Shown here one piece after another: positions 35,240-47,602 of a stretch of DNA of 64,000 bases; positions within the stretch are counted from its first letter, which is position 1, and each line of letters opens with the position of its first letter. The DNA lies in contig MU385768.1 in NCBI GenBank assembly GCA_022497155.1, forward strand, positions 62,001 to 126,000, read 5' to 3'. Both the position numbers and the translations under genes were made by a program. The stretch comes from Whalleya microplaca. Its lineage: Eukaryota; Ascomycota; Sordariomycetes; Xylariales; Xylariaceae. Under the pieces are notes generated by a model. It was not told the DNA's origin. It saw nothing but the letters and a program-made list of their open reading frames with translations, and searched no databases.

Positions 35240-38200
35240 CTATGCGCCGGAATTCCACCCCATGTCCATGTCGTCCATAGGTAAGTTGAACAGATTTATG
35301 CCTTCAGATACCGGCATTAGTCTATGGCTCATGCCAGTCTGCCTGCCCGGCATCTCCCAGTCACTTGGGATCGAGAAGGAATTTCCCGGCGACCGCGGCA
35401 TGGAGAAAACCCCCCCAGGCGTCATGCCGGTGCCGCTGCCTGGCATTTGGAAAGTGTGGTCTGGGAAGAAGGCTGCTGTCGCCGCATCCATCTCCGCTTG
35501 CGTTCCAAGATTCTGATTCGACCCGATCGGACTGGCGTTGAAAGAGGTCGAGCCTGAGCTTCCCATTGGCCCCGTCCCTGTTGTTCCTTGGCGGCTGTCT
35601 GAACAACTGCTGGAATTCGGCGTTGGCCTGTTGGACTGCCCGTCCGGATTGGACGAGACCGACATCTCGTTTGACTCGCTTTCCTGGCTCTCCATATACC
35701 CGCCCACGTTGAACAGCATAGGCGGGATCATGCCGTTTTCGCCACCGTCTTGACCGGAGCCCCGCTCGCGTGCGGGTAGTTGCTGGTCTCCTGAAAGCCA
35801 AGCCTGCGCCGTTTGCGCCGCGAACTCAGTCTGTCGTCCACCAGTCCGCTGGTTCTGTTTGTCAGGTTCGACAATATTGGGAGTGTTGCTGTTCAAGGGA
35901 CCATCACATCCAAGATTTGAAGTATCGTACGGGAAAATACCATTGCAATGTTCGGCATTGCTGTCACTATTCGCCGGCCTAGGGGATTTCTTTTGCATCT
36001 TCGGTAGTCTCGCACCTGAGCCGGGCTGTACGACACGGGTCAATCGACGTGACATTAATAGGGTTGAAAAGGGGTGGGGGGGGGACATACGCTATCTGCG
36101 CTTCGCGGGAACGCCGACTTAAGTTTTGGTATCCTCATCCCTAATGCTTCTAAGTCGACATCGAGCTGTACGAGGAATGATTCGGTCAATGGGTTCTTCC
36201 TCTTCAGTGCATTCATAGCAGCGAGAAGGAATCGTAGCGCATCCGCTATCTGGCTATCCTCTGGGCGGCTCTTCAGATATTGAACGAAGACCCGCGCCGC
36301 AACGTATAGGCAGAAAGATATGAACGGGTTCATCTGGACTGTGTTAGATTTGACTGGCTCTACCTTTCGGCTTGCGGAAGGACACTTACAGCAGATAGAT
36401 CTAAGTGCGACACCATCCTCATGATGCTAGCAATCTCATTCGCTGCTGTGATGCAGCGGACCTTGCTTTCTGCACTGACCGATGGTGGGAGTTTATTTCT
36501 GTCTGCCTTGAAGATAGCTGCCTGATGAAGGCATATCGTCGAAGTGTGGATGTTCATGTTAGTGAATACAATATTGGGATTGGCTAACCCATTAGGGAGC
36601 TTCAGGTGGCTTGGTAAACAGAGGGAGGTATTAAGCAGGATATTGTCCATGGTCCTATGACGTTTCCAGAACTCTCCGTTAAGGTCATGATCACGGTCAT
36701 CTGCATCTGGACGGTGAAGGTGGATGAGATTGCGACCAAAGAGGCAGGCCATCAAGACGATGCCGCCAAACGATGAGAGTTTGGCGGCTCCAGCTGGACT
36801 CATCGAATCCGCAAGCGATTGTGTTTGTTCTGGTCGACTCATGTCGAAGGCCTCTTCTGGGCCGGGTAGGTTAGTCGTGATGTCTCGCTCATCGATCGTC
36901 ATAGGCCAACCGGTCCCGATGCTGGCGTAGCGATCTTGGCAAAAAGCCATCCAGAACGTCCGCCGTCTTTCTTCTCGATCGGTCCAGTCGCGAGGGGGTG
37001 GTAGGCACTGCTTCACCTCAAGGCCGGCTCCGTCAAGCCTATGTAACCCCATCCTAAATATTTGTAAGAACATGTCTCTGCATAAGTGAACCTCGGCTCG
37101 GCAGCTTACATTTGGCATAGGCGCACGGCGCAACCGGTACTCATCCAGGCCCGCGGAAAGTACATCATTTTGAATTCGAACGCCGCCAGTAATACGTGAG
37201 TTTGGGCATGGGCGACAGAGATCATATGCTCGCCATAACCTTTGATGTAGTCTGCCTCCATATACTTACGGGCGCGCTGGTAGAAGAGATCTTTCATATC
37301 CATGTACTTCTCCGTAACTGCGCATGCCTGCATCCAAATCGCATACCGAAGCGCAACGGGTGGCCTTTGGTTTGGTGCCCTAAAGGACTAATGAGCAAGA
37401 ACACTAGCAAGGCTGCAGGTTGAAACGCTCGGAGGGCTAGAAAAAACAGAAGGAAAAGAAGTAAAACCATACAGGTTCATTGCCGCGAGATACCGGTACT
37501 TATGGATCATTGGTAATGATGGATGGATCTTCTCGAAGAATATCTGATGCCTGAAGCATATTATTGTTAACTAGATCCGTAGAGCAGAACATGGAACATG
37601 ACAACTTACAGCTCGTCGATAGTCTCCTGAGGTGGAAGAGGCTCCTCTAGACCTAGGCCGATCATCTCCCATGTGAAGCTGGGGTCCATGTTCATGCCCA
37701 TGGACGACATGTTCCCAGTGAAGTTGAAGTCATCTAAATTGCTAGTCTGGGGGGATTCCCCATTGAAACGCCATCGATCCGCATCACGGTCGCTTGCAAT
37801 AGCGATAGATGGATTCGCAACAGTGAAGCTGGTGGTGGCGGCAGGAACTTGCTGATTACGGGTCTGTTCGCGCGGGACGTTTGACGTCTTTGCCGGGTCA
37901 GGGCTGACATTGGCAGGCGGATCTTGACTCTTATTCAAGAGTGTTTCGACTTGCTCTACATAAGAAGACAGTCAGAATGATTATCTCTCAGTTGAAACCC
38001 GGTTGAAGGATACTCACTCAACCGCTCTTCCAAAGCCTTCACATAGCCCCTCTTCGGTCCGCTCTTTCGTCTCACTTCATCGTACGCGCATGAGTGTCCT
38101 AATCTCGTACAAGTACTGCAGCTAGGCTTGATGCCATCGCACCTCAGCTTGCGTTTCCGGCAGATCATGCATGCTAACCGCTTCGGCTTCGGAACATTGT

Positions 38201-38312
38201 CATTATGACCTTGGGGCGCGGCGGGCGGAGTAGTGTCGGCTGTTGGACTATTCTCTTGCGAACCAGCGTCGTTCGCCGCAGCACCCGGAGCCTCGTCAGA
38301 GAGAGGCGGCAT
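35240..38312 (-). CDS. Zn(II)2Cys6 transcription factor with fungal-specific TF domain
   Basis: Seven exons: 38312-38018, 37955-37610, 37550-37473, 37379-37110, 37053-36390, 36333-36091 and 36025-35240. Introns are 62, 59, 93, 56, 56 and 65 nt, all GT-AG with consistent phases. The product is 893 residues. The binuclear zinc cluster at residues 48-75 fits C-X2-C-X6-C-X6-C-X2-C-X6-C (CMICRKRKLRCDG), followed by SGPKRGYVKALEERLKQVE, a short linker and coiled-coil dimerisation helix. The fungal-specific transcription factor (middle homology) domain spans about 214-560, with KIHPSLPMIHKYRYL, GCAVRLCQMMGLHRLDGAGL and REERRRTFWMAFCQDRYASI. The C-terminal 260 residues are Gly/Ser/Asn/Pro-rich and probably activating (ends DDMDMGWNSGA). 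It is a nuclear DNA-binding regulator. Its targets cannot be told from sequence and I do not assign a named orthologue. Confidence 0.93.
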
Positions 38313-40157
38313 TGTCAGTGGATACAGCCAGGCGAAGTGTATAAGGTGTAAGTCGGACCCGAGTCAACTGTAGAGCCCCGGATCGGGATATGCTCCGGCG
38401 AGAGTATCGAAGGAGCCGTTGGGTTCAACTGATCCTTCGCCACGTCGAGATGCCGGCCAGTGAGTGGCAAACAAAATCCGAAGGACAGACAGGGGCTAGG
38501 TTGATGGCGCTTCAGCCTCTCGCTCCGGGATTTAGAGTTGTCGTCGTCAAAAAGGTTGTCGGTGTAAACGGTATCAGCTCGGGTTTAGTTGCGGAAAAGA
38601 AAGTTGGGATCGCCTGAAGGAGGGTTCAATCTAGCAGAGTGGGGATGGGAATGCCCGCCAAGTGATTAAGGCTGATGGAAGGCTCATACAAAGTACAATT
38701 ACTATGCAGTAAAGAAGGCTCCCGTGATGATGTACTGGGGGAATGGCACGACGGGGGGTTGGCCGCTAACTAGATCTAGAGTAAGCCGCGCAACTCAGCC
38801 ACACATCAATGCGAGTCAAGAGGGTTATGTCGATATGTCAATAGGCAACGACTGGGGGCGTAAGCCCGATGACAACGGCGTAGACAGGAATGTAAAACAA
38901 GGCTGCCACTGCTAACTTGTCACACTGGCTAACGGTCCTTGGTGAGAGCCTGAGAGGGGTGAAGAAGCATGAGGAGGCCCGGGGGTCATCCGCACAACAT
39001 GACATTACTAATGCGATGGGGACCCGAGGCTAGCGTCTTGATCTTGACTCCTACGTGCCTACCCGCTTCGACTTTATTCCATTCGGTACGCGGTACGTGT
39101 AGACCCCGTGTATACTCCCCTCGAGACACTGTGGTTGAGTTACATGCCTAGGTATGTATGTATGTGCGTACGGTATAGTAGGTATAATCAACCCACCATT
39201 TCTCTCACTAAGCGCATGCGATAGTGATACAGGAATCCTGCGTTCTCACACTTCAACGCAACTGCATTGTGCGCACAAAATACAGAGGAATGAAATAGAG
39301 ATACGAGGCAATTTAATCCATCAGCATGGCCATCAACACATGGACACAAGCTTACGCTAACTCCGGTCTAAAAATAACCTGAGGTAGTACTGCACCTAAC
39401 CTTACTATCAGGTAGAGTGGAACTTGACATAACCTTATAACTTTGTTTATGCTCGCATGGTGAGCCAATAAGACTGCGGTTGTGATGAGAGTAAAGCATT
39501 GCATTAGGTACAGCTGTGACTGCCCACTACCTACCTCCTTAGCAGCTAATGAGGCCCAGGTAGTACATACTTAGGGAAAGACGAAGGAAGCAAATCATAC
39601 TTTGGTATATTTGACCATTCCTTCCTTGATAGACCGGGGTTTGTTATCTCCGTGCCTCGTTCTCGTTAAGATAGCATTAGCCTGCCTTTCCTTGAACACT
39701 AGCCCAATGCACTTAGGCCGTCTTGCCCCGTATATACAGACATGTAGTCAGTAACGCTTGCTACGACACCGCATGGGGTGCTAGGGGCTGTCAGCTCCAT
39801 TTGTGCCGTCTCTCAGGGGAGATACAGCCAATGCGTACGTCCTAAGATGAGCGAACGTCCATACTCAAATGTCAACGACATACCGCACACACTGAATGTC
39901 TCTTCGTAGAGAGGTCCAAGTGTATTCCTTGAGATCCGCCAACCACCTCTCTCAAACCCAGTCCTTGGTATTTCAATACCCCAATATGGATATCTCCATA
40001 GCTCGTCTGAAATAAGCTGCGCTTGAGCTCCTCCAAACAATCCCCTGCAGCACGGCTGTAGTCGGCTGATATACAAGGGCTTCATACGTTTGACTCGTCG
40101 TATGGCTGAAGATCTCGTTCGCCTTATCGAAAATCATGGGAGCGACGGAATCGGTTC
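38313..40157. other. Intergenic: promoter of the Zn2Cys6 gene and 3' flank of TEX1
   Basis: 1.8 kb with no convincing gene. A minus-strand open frame at 39813-40085 lies just beyond the TEX1 stop and is not homologous to anything I recognise. Otherwise only short, overlapping frames occur. Confidence 0.5.
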
Positions 40158-41646
40158 CTACTTTCCTCCGGTACTAGCTCCTATAACTCGGAGGCTCCCC
40201 GAATCAGTGTACGCAAGCGCGTATCGATTAGGAGCCCAGGCGACAACGGGAGGAGGTGTGGTGGTCTTATAAGTACAGAGATGCTCCCCTGTCTCAGAGT
40301 TGATTACCTCTAGACCAGGCCCTGTAATTTAGTCGCAACGTTAGCCTGTAGAGGTTGGTAGGGAATGAGCTGATTGACAAAACTGACCTTCGTCACTTCC
40401 ACCAACGATATAGAGACCATCCCAGGAAAAGCCTAGCCCGTAAGTTAATATAAACGATCTATAAGATCAGACATCAACCCACATACTGAGATTGCGAACC
40501 GGGCCAGTCATCTTAGTAGCTGTTCTGACGCAATTCCATTCGGTCGTCTCCCACAATGCAATGAGTGAGTCAGTCCCGCCTGTAGCCAGGTATCGGTTGA
40601 AGGGATGCAGCTCAGCAACCATGCAGGATGAGGTGTGCCCGGTTAGCATGAATTCGGCATCTGCTCCCTCCTTGTAGTCAAACTGATAGGCGGGCTCAAA
40701 ACTAGGAAAGGAGAGCACCCTCGTCTTTCCCTCTCCCGTGGTAGTAAATATTCTTTGGCCACTCCAGCAGAACGTGATGTTATTTGTCTGGACAGGTTGC
40801 TGGTGTGAAGAAACAGGAGTACTCTGTGTTGGTGAAATAACAAATAATTTATCATCCTATCACAGTGAGTACGGCAATGATTCAAGAGGGAGAATTAGAA
40901 CATACCTTGTTACCGACGACAACACATTCCCCATGGGGGGACCAGGCCAATGTGAAGGTCTCCCCTAAGCCCTTGACCTCATTCAAGACGGTCTTATTCT
41001 TGACATCCCAGAACCTAACCACGCCATCGCTACTTACACTACACAGCTCGAGCTCCTTGACAGGATTAAAAGCAACTTTCTCGATTGATGCTGTATGTCC
41101 CTTCAACTCTGTGGTCTGGCGAACGTTGGGTTTGTCAGCGTTCCCTGAACCGATAGATTTGTGTTAGCCTCCTTATACCACGCAAAGACGAACAGGAACC
41201 CCAGACGCTCCACAGAACGCTCGGTATGGGTGCTGGCGTCTACTTATGGAAATACCACGAGCAGCTGTGCTCCGGATTGACTAGGATGAGCCAACATACA
41301 AACGCGTAAAGTTTTGTCCAAACAGCCCGTCGCAATATAGGTTCCCAAGGGGTTCCAGGCTATTGTACGAATACTAGAGGAATATTAGTTGAACCAGTCA
41401 TGAACAAGGTTCGTTCACCATGCAGCATGTATGATGAGAACACCGTGGTTGCTAGACAAGAGAGAAGGTATTTCATAAAGGACTAGGAAAGGGGTGCATG
41501 TGTTCTCAGATGGAAGTGAGAGCGTAGACTCACTTGGTTGAAGCCTTACTGACACCAGGATCGTGATAAATTGTAGGCTTCAAAGTAGGAAGTAAAACCT
41601 TGAATCTCTCAGGCGCAACCGACGTTCTGGGAGTCAACCTCGCCAT
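40158..41646 (-). CDS. TEX1: THO complex subunit TEX1/THOC3 (WD40 protein)
   Basis: Six exons: 41646-41534, 41373-41300, 41144-40906, 40856-40487, 40432-40388 and 40321-40158. Introns are 160, 155, 49, 54 and 66 nt, all GT-AG, and total coding length (1005 nt) gives 334 residues, close to human THOC3 (351). WD40 blades are visible throughout: IRTIAWNPLGTYIATG, CLDKTLRVWN, LKGHTASIEKVAFNP, SSDGVVRFWDV, LAWSPHGECVVVGNKDD, FNRYLATGGTDSLIALWE, VRNLSFSWDGLYIVGG and VVAWAPNRYALAY. The order matches human THOC3 closely, including the GNKDD step. Known role: subunit of THO/TREX, coupling transcription to mRNA packaging and export in the nucleus. The first intron could instead hold a 34-nt exon, but the simple model gives the better fit. 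It is divergent from RIC1. Confidence 0.92.
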
Positions 41647-42115
41647 GACTCGAGCCTTGGCAACAAGAGAAATCAGGAAGTCGAGTTGTCGTGGGAGATG
41701 CAGCGTTGAGCTGAATGGCTAAGAACCTTAGAATGCATCAGTTCAGTGAGGTGTTGGTTGAGATGGTGGGAGGTGCCTGCGCGACACGTGCATAGGTACA
41801 GTACCGAAGGCTGTGACAGTGGAGTTAGCAAACGAGATAGCGTCCGCTAGCACAGATACTGAGGATACATAGCCCCTGTAGCGAATGCCTACAGCAGCTC
41901 CCCTGCATCCACCTTAACGATTACCGGTGAACGGGCATTACCAGATTATACCGATTACGTCTCTTCTACATACAACAATATCTCGCCATGTTGCAAATCG
42001 ACGAAACATTGAGCTAGCAGCACAACCGGCTGCTCTCCCAGTCCCCACGATATCTCGCCTCTGATCTAGCGTCACTTAGGCATACGGATGAAGGTTCCAG
42101 GGGCCTTGAATAGCC
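41647..42115. promoter_or_regulatory. Shared divergent promoter region of TEX1 and RIC1
   Basis: 469 bp between the two outward-facing start codons. It contains a CACGTG E-box at 41785-41790, a bHLH-type site (Cbf1 or similar in fungi). No TATA box is obvious. Joint regulation is inference from geometry. Confidence 0.5.
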
Positions 42116-45100
42116 ATGTACTGGCCCATTGGAACTCCTAGAATCTATGCGACAACTACCGCCCGAGCTTCCACGAAACCAAACCTTCTCGTATCTCACG
42201 ATGGCGTTGCATCTAGTGCGGCTACCGACACCGGCTCATTGTTAAGCATAGATTCGATACCTTCTAGAGTACTCGACGAAAAGGACACAGGCACGCACGA
42301 CACCGCTACGCCCTTCACGCCGGGCCTCAAAACACCAGCCACGCCAGCTGTCAACTCGGTCGAGCACGACATCTATCATGATGAGAGTGGATATGGCTCG
42401 CAGCAGTATCTTGCCGGATCTGGGGGAGGCAACATCCCGGTTGGAGAACCGATTGTTGCGTTGAAAGTTTCTAGGACGGGCCACTTATTTGCAGGTATAA
42501 CCGCCACGTCGATGACAATATGGCAAACCAAGGTTCGTGACCTGCGCAAGAGATTGGCTATCCTGGTCCAGCTGTACTCACGTGTATCTGCAGCCAACTG
42601 TGATCCAAGCTGTCATTGTTCGATCAGAAGCCTCCATCAAGTCCTTCGGTACCAATGTCGCCCTCCTGTTAAGGCCTGATTCCGTCATATTCGTCGTCCA
42701 AACCAGCCTAGGGTACTTGATCACATACTCCCTCGCAACCGATGCCGAGTCACGCGTTTACAAGCCTCGTTTCTCTGACCATACGAATATACAGCGACGG
42801 CGACAAAGCCATTTTGGAGGTCCCGGGAACAGCGCCCCCGACCAGGTTCTGTTGGGGCCAGGCGAGGGCGTTGGCGTCCGTGATATAAGTGTTCGCTTTC
42901 GTAGGGTCATCAAGGTTGATGCAGGGATCGAGTGCGCCCTTGCTCTTGACGATGAGTTGGTAGTGGCCACGAAAACGCCAGCAGCCGTTCAATGCATTCG
43001 GTGGACCCCGGATAGCACCGGCTCTCAGACGAGCACGGAGCTCGTGAGTCGGATGGGCTGGTTGGAGAAGAAAACGTCAATCATTGAAATGACACACGAC
43101 CGACCGATGAACCTCTCGACTTGGATCACGAGCGATGGTAAAGCCTATGCTGTCCAACGACTGGCCGCTAGTAAGATCCGCGATAGCGCCGACTTCGATC
43201 CAAAGAAGTTGTTCAAGGGGTATTGCTTCCACTCACCCCCAGGAGAAGATGATTACGCGGTTAAAGCAGTTGTCAATGCTCGGTTCTCTCTCATTGCAGT
43301 GGGCTGCGCTGATGGGAGCATTCGTGTATACTCCGCCAGAGATTACGCGGGGAATATCCCCCCATCTCATACTCATAAAGCCCCTGTCACGCCTCAGACT
43401 TCGGGTGCCCTGACAACTTTGACTTATTCGCCAGATGGGTATTGCCTTTTTGCAGGCTACGAAAACGGATGGGCAACATGGAGCGTGTTCGGCAAATCCG
43501 CCAGTCAAAGTTTTCATGCCAACCCCGATATCACTTCCACCAATATGGAGGATTGGCTGGCCGGCATCACAGACGCCTGCTGGATTGGTGGCGCGTGCGA
43601 GATATTACTTGTAAGTCGCCAAAACGAGGCTATCTGGTTACTTGAGATGGCGCGGAGTGCAGTGACTGGCTGCTACAGCCCGCCCAACCTCTTCCGAACC
43701 GTACTACAGACATCGTCTAGCGTCATGGTTTACAGGGGTTATGATCTCCCGGACCTCACTAGCATATCTGCTGAGCCTTTCCTATGGCATACTGCTAGGA
43801 TCCCGGAAAACTATCTCCTAAATCAATGGCCGATTAAATGTACCGTCGTCTCTGCTGACGGTAGGTATGTAGCAGTCGCTGGGAGGCGTGGACTCGCGCA
43901 CTACAGCGTCAACAGCAGCAGGTGGAAGACGTTCGCGAACGAGGTAACAGAAAACGAATTTCAAGTCAGAGGCGGGATGTGTTGGTACCAACACATTCTG
44001 GTAGCAGCCGTTGAAGCCAATAGGTCGTACGAGCTGCGCCTGTATTCGAGAGAGGCAGCCCTTGACAGCTCGACGGTCATGTTTACACAGCAAATGCCGG
44101 CGCCAATCGTCTTGATCACACCTTCCGGCGAAGACTCCTTGCTCGTATATACCTACGACAACCTACTTTACCACTTTGTCTTCGCGCCGGTATCTGGGGC
44201 CATAAGGCCGATACAAGTCGGCCAGATCGCCTTCCACGGCATTGTCAGATCTCCTGCGAGAGTGAGAGGGCTCAGCTGGATTTTGCCCGAAAGCCAAATG
44301 ATTGATGGCGATCCTTCTCAGGATGTTGCCTTTGCCTCGGTGCTGTTCTTGGTCGATGGAAAGCTCGTTCTTCTTCAGCCATCACTGAATCACGAAGGCC
44401 AGCTGAAGTACGACATGCGCGTTATATCTCACAATGTGGAGTACTACGCAAGCATGAGAGACCAGTCTGCTGTGAATATGTTTGGCGAATCTAGTACGAG
44501 CTTCTCAGTAGAGACTGATGAGGGTATGCTTCGCAACTCTTTGTGGGTATTTGAGGGCCACGAGCTGAAACTCTGGCCCGATGTTCAAGAAGTCTTACGT
44601 GCGACCTCGAATGACTCAACGAAAGATCTACCCCCTACAGTCTCAATACAATTCGACTTCTACCCTCTTTCTGTTCTGTTAGGTAAAGGGATTGTTCTGG
44701 GAGTCGAGTCCGATCTAGTACAACGCAGAGACATCAGTTTCTCTTTCTTCCGTTTCTCCATCAGGGTAGGTTATCTCGCTCCGTCTTCTATGTGCAGTGC
44801 TAACAGGTACTAGACACATCTATTTCTCCCCGAGATATTACGATTTCAGCTCGTGGTAAACAATTCAGCTGGAGCCCTGAGATTGGCCCAGCAATATTCA
44901 AACCTGGAGTACTTTGCGCATGGCTTGGAGATATTACTTCACCATGTTCTTGATGAAGAGGTCGACTCAGCGCCCAAACCAGAAGCTGCGCTTCTGCCGA
45001 GAGTGCTGTCGCTCTTATCATCATTCAAGCAATATTTAGACATTGTGGTACGATGTACCAGGAAAACGGAGGTCAGGTCATGGCGGACCCTTTTTGCTTA

Positions 45101-45518
45101 CCTGCCCCCGCCGCAGGAATTATTCGAAGAATCCCTCCAACGGGGCTCGTTAAAAACAGCCGGGGGTTACTTACTCATTTTACACACATTCGAAGAGATA
45201 GGCGCCGCATCAGAGCAGTCTGTGCGGCTATTTTCACGTGCCATCAGGGAAGAGGATTGGGAGCTTTGTAAGGAACTGGCTCGGTTTCTGGCGGCGATGG
45301 ACGAAAGCGGGGAAACGCTGCGTGAGGCGATGCAGCTCGTCAACATTCGGGTCAAGCAAGACTCGGACGATACAGATATCATGACCAGGCTCGAGGTGCC
45401 GTCGAGGCGGAGCAATGGCACTGCTTCCCGGCTGGCGCGACAGCAGAGCTCGGAGGGGAGCTCGGGCGCGCAGTCGACGAGCGACCTCAGCAGCTTTGGC
45501 ACGCCGAGTCCGATATAG
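42116..45518 (+). CDS. RIC1: RIC1, subunit of the Ric1-Rgp1 guanine nucleotide exchange factor
   Basis: Three exons: 42116-42532, 42594-44765 and 44814-45518. Introns are 61 nt (GTTCGT...TGCAG) and 48 nt (GTAGGT...ACTAG), both phase 0. The product is 1097 residues, normal for fungal Ric1. The N terminus MYWPIGTPRIYA is the family signature, followed by an insert of about 80 Ser/Thr-rich residues and then divergent WD40 blades (PIVALKVSRTGHLFAGITAT, ARFSLIAVGCADGSIRVYSA). The RIC1 domain occupies about 740-1000 (LRFQLVVNNSAGALRLAQQY, YFAHGLEILLHHVLDEEV). The tail is Ser-rich. Known role: with Rgp1 it activates the Rab6-type GTPase Ypt6 at the Golgi, supporting endosome-to-Golgi traffic. Rgp1 is not in this window. 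Confidence 0.96.
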
Positions 45519-46247
45519 AAGGGGGGATGTTTAGGATAGGGAGGAGGGGGGTCGGGCTGGGGCATCGTTTTCACATCTGTAGATACGGAAAAGGGAATTG
45601 TAACTTGGGGATGTCTCTACCCGGGCACATATATGGAGTTAAGACTATAAGCGCATATCACATACCTACGTACGTACGGATTAGACTGGATGGCTCTTTG
45701 GGCGGTCTTGTCTAACTACCTAGGTGAAAGTATGCCGAATGCTACAAAATACTACAAAATACGATCACTATCGACACATGTCATGTTTGTCCGTTCGATA
45801 TGTACAGGATACATTTGTGTAGTAATCATAAAGCCAGAAGAGTACTTTCATAGATGACTAGGGCTGGTATGTAAAGTGTATGTTACTTAGGTAACTAAAC
45901 TCAACTGCCAGGCAGGTTAGGTAAGGTAGGACGCTCGGATCACTGCAGGATTTAGGTACCCAATTCCCCGGATCATTGATGAGGCTCAAATACATAAAGC
46001 AAAGGACCCACCGGCTTTTCGAACACCCCCACCAACCCACCGACAGTTGAAGGAGACAGCACCTCAATAAATTCAGTTTGCGCCTGAGAAGCCCCTCCGT
46101 CTCCTTTACACCCGTTCGCATCCCATCCCGGATCACCTTCAGCCCCCATCATTTGTCTGTCTCGCACGAAGTCCCCCACACTCGAAAGTTTTCCGTGATA
46201 CGTCGCCTGAGTTGGCAGCCCGTCACAGCTGCCTTAAAAAAGCAGCC
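45519..46247. other. Intergenic between RIC1 and CKB1
   Basis: 3' flank of RIC1 and promoter/leader of CKB1. It contains CCTAGGTG/GGTACC words and two short overlapping minus-strand frames (45858-46136, 45973-46179) that lack support. Confidence 0.5.
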
Positions 46248-47602
46248 ATGATGGACGAGTTCGCGTCAGAATCCGACAGCGACTACACCAGCTATTGGCG
46301 AGATTGGGTAAGTACAACGCTCTCCGTCGGACTTGCATATATGGACCCAGTATAGGGTACCTACCTAGGTAGCTAGGTAGCTGGTGGTCATTTCCAAATG
46401 AACGATTATGTACGGATATCGTAGGGGACGCGCATTCCTTTCGAAGCCAGAACCGCGACATCTCTTCCTTCCTGCCTGTCTGCGTTCGATAAACCCTATA
46501 TCCAGACCCAGGGCTGTTACCTGTCAGAGCACTTCTTCCAAGATGACATGCTCGAGAGTCAATAGCGGTATCTGGAGGATCTGCTTCATCACGGCTGTTC
46601 CGAAGCATCTGCGATTGAGCACGAGGCATCAGATATCGACAGATTTCTACTGTTAGGATTTGAATATTACATGCATATTACCAGCCATGTTGGGCCAACG
46701 CCGAATGAACCCCTCGTATATTCTTTTCTTGACCAACGTATAACAGCCCTGGCTAGGAGGACTTGAAACATATTTATCCAAAGAGAATCATCGACCAGAT
46801 GCTAATATACTTGCTTTCCTAGTTTATCTCCTCGCGCGGCAACGAGTACTTCTGCGAGATTGACGAGGACTACCTCACGGACCGTTTCAACCTGACCGGA
46901 CTTAACACGGAAGTTCAGTACTATCAGTATGCCCTCGACCTCATCACCGATGTATTCGATCTTGACTGCGATGACGAGATGAGAGAGACAATCGAGAAGT
47001 CGGCTCGGCATCTATACGGTCTGATACACGCTCGCTATATCGTCACTACGCGTGGCCTAGCAAAGATGGTATGAGGGGATGGTACACTGATACTTGGTGC
47101 CATGCGAACTAATCATCTTATTTTACAGCTCGACAAGTATAAGAAGGCCGACTTCGGCAAATGTCCGCGCGTCTTCTGCCATTCCCACCCTCTCCTACCT
47201 ATGGGTCAGACCGATATCCCTCACCAGAAAGCCGTCAAGCTATACTGCGTTCGTTGTGAGGACGTGTACAACCCTAAGTCGTCGCGCCACGCCTCCATTG
47301 ACGGCTCGTACTTCGGCACCTCTTTCCACAACATCATGTTCCAAGTCTACCCGGCGCTCGTGCCGCCCAAGAGCTCCGAGCGCTACGTCCCCCGCGTGTA
47401 CGGGTTTAAGGTGCACGCCTCGGCGGCCCTGATCCGCTGGCAGAACAACCAGCGCGCGGACATGCTCCGCCGCCTTCGTAAGCTGGAGGTCGAGAGCGGG
47501 TTTAAGGACGACATCAACGACGAGGATCTCGATGACGAGGAAGAGGAGGAGGAGGATATCGACCCCGAGGCGCTTGAGGACGCCATGCCCGTCATAGGAT
47601 GA
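46248..47602 (+). CDS. CKB1: Casein kinase II regulatory (beta) subunit
   Basis: Three exons: 46248-46307, 46823-47068 and 47129-47602. Intron 1 is 515 nt (GTAAGT...CCTAG), eight times the local median; intron 2 is 60 nt. The product is 259 residues (or 258 from the second ATG). Exon 1 encodes the acidic autophosphorylation-type N terminus ([20 protein letters not shown]) and joins [18 protein letters not shown] exactly as in other CK2-beta chains. The zinc site is complete: Cys114, Cys119 (CPRVFC), Cys142 and Cys145 (CVRC), which forms the dimer interface. [12 protein letters not shown] and YGFKVHASA match the family. The C-terminal tail is acidic ([15 protein letters not shown]). Role: tetramerises with catalytic alpha chains of CK2, a pleiotropic Ser/Thr kinase of nucleus and cytoplasm. 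Confidence 0.97.

Noticed and set aside
41428..41461. Extra 34-nt exon inside the first TEX1 intron (NNHGVLIIHAA)
   Set aside because: It keeps the frame, but the single-intron model joins directly to the conserved IRTIAWNPLG blade without an inserted segment.
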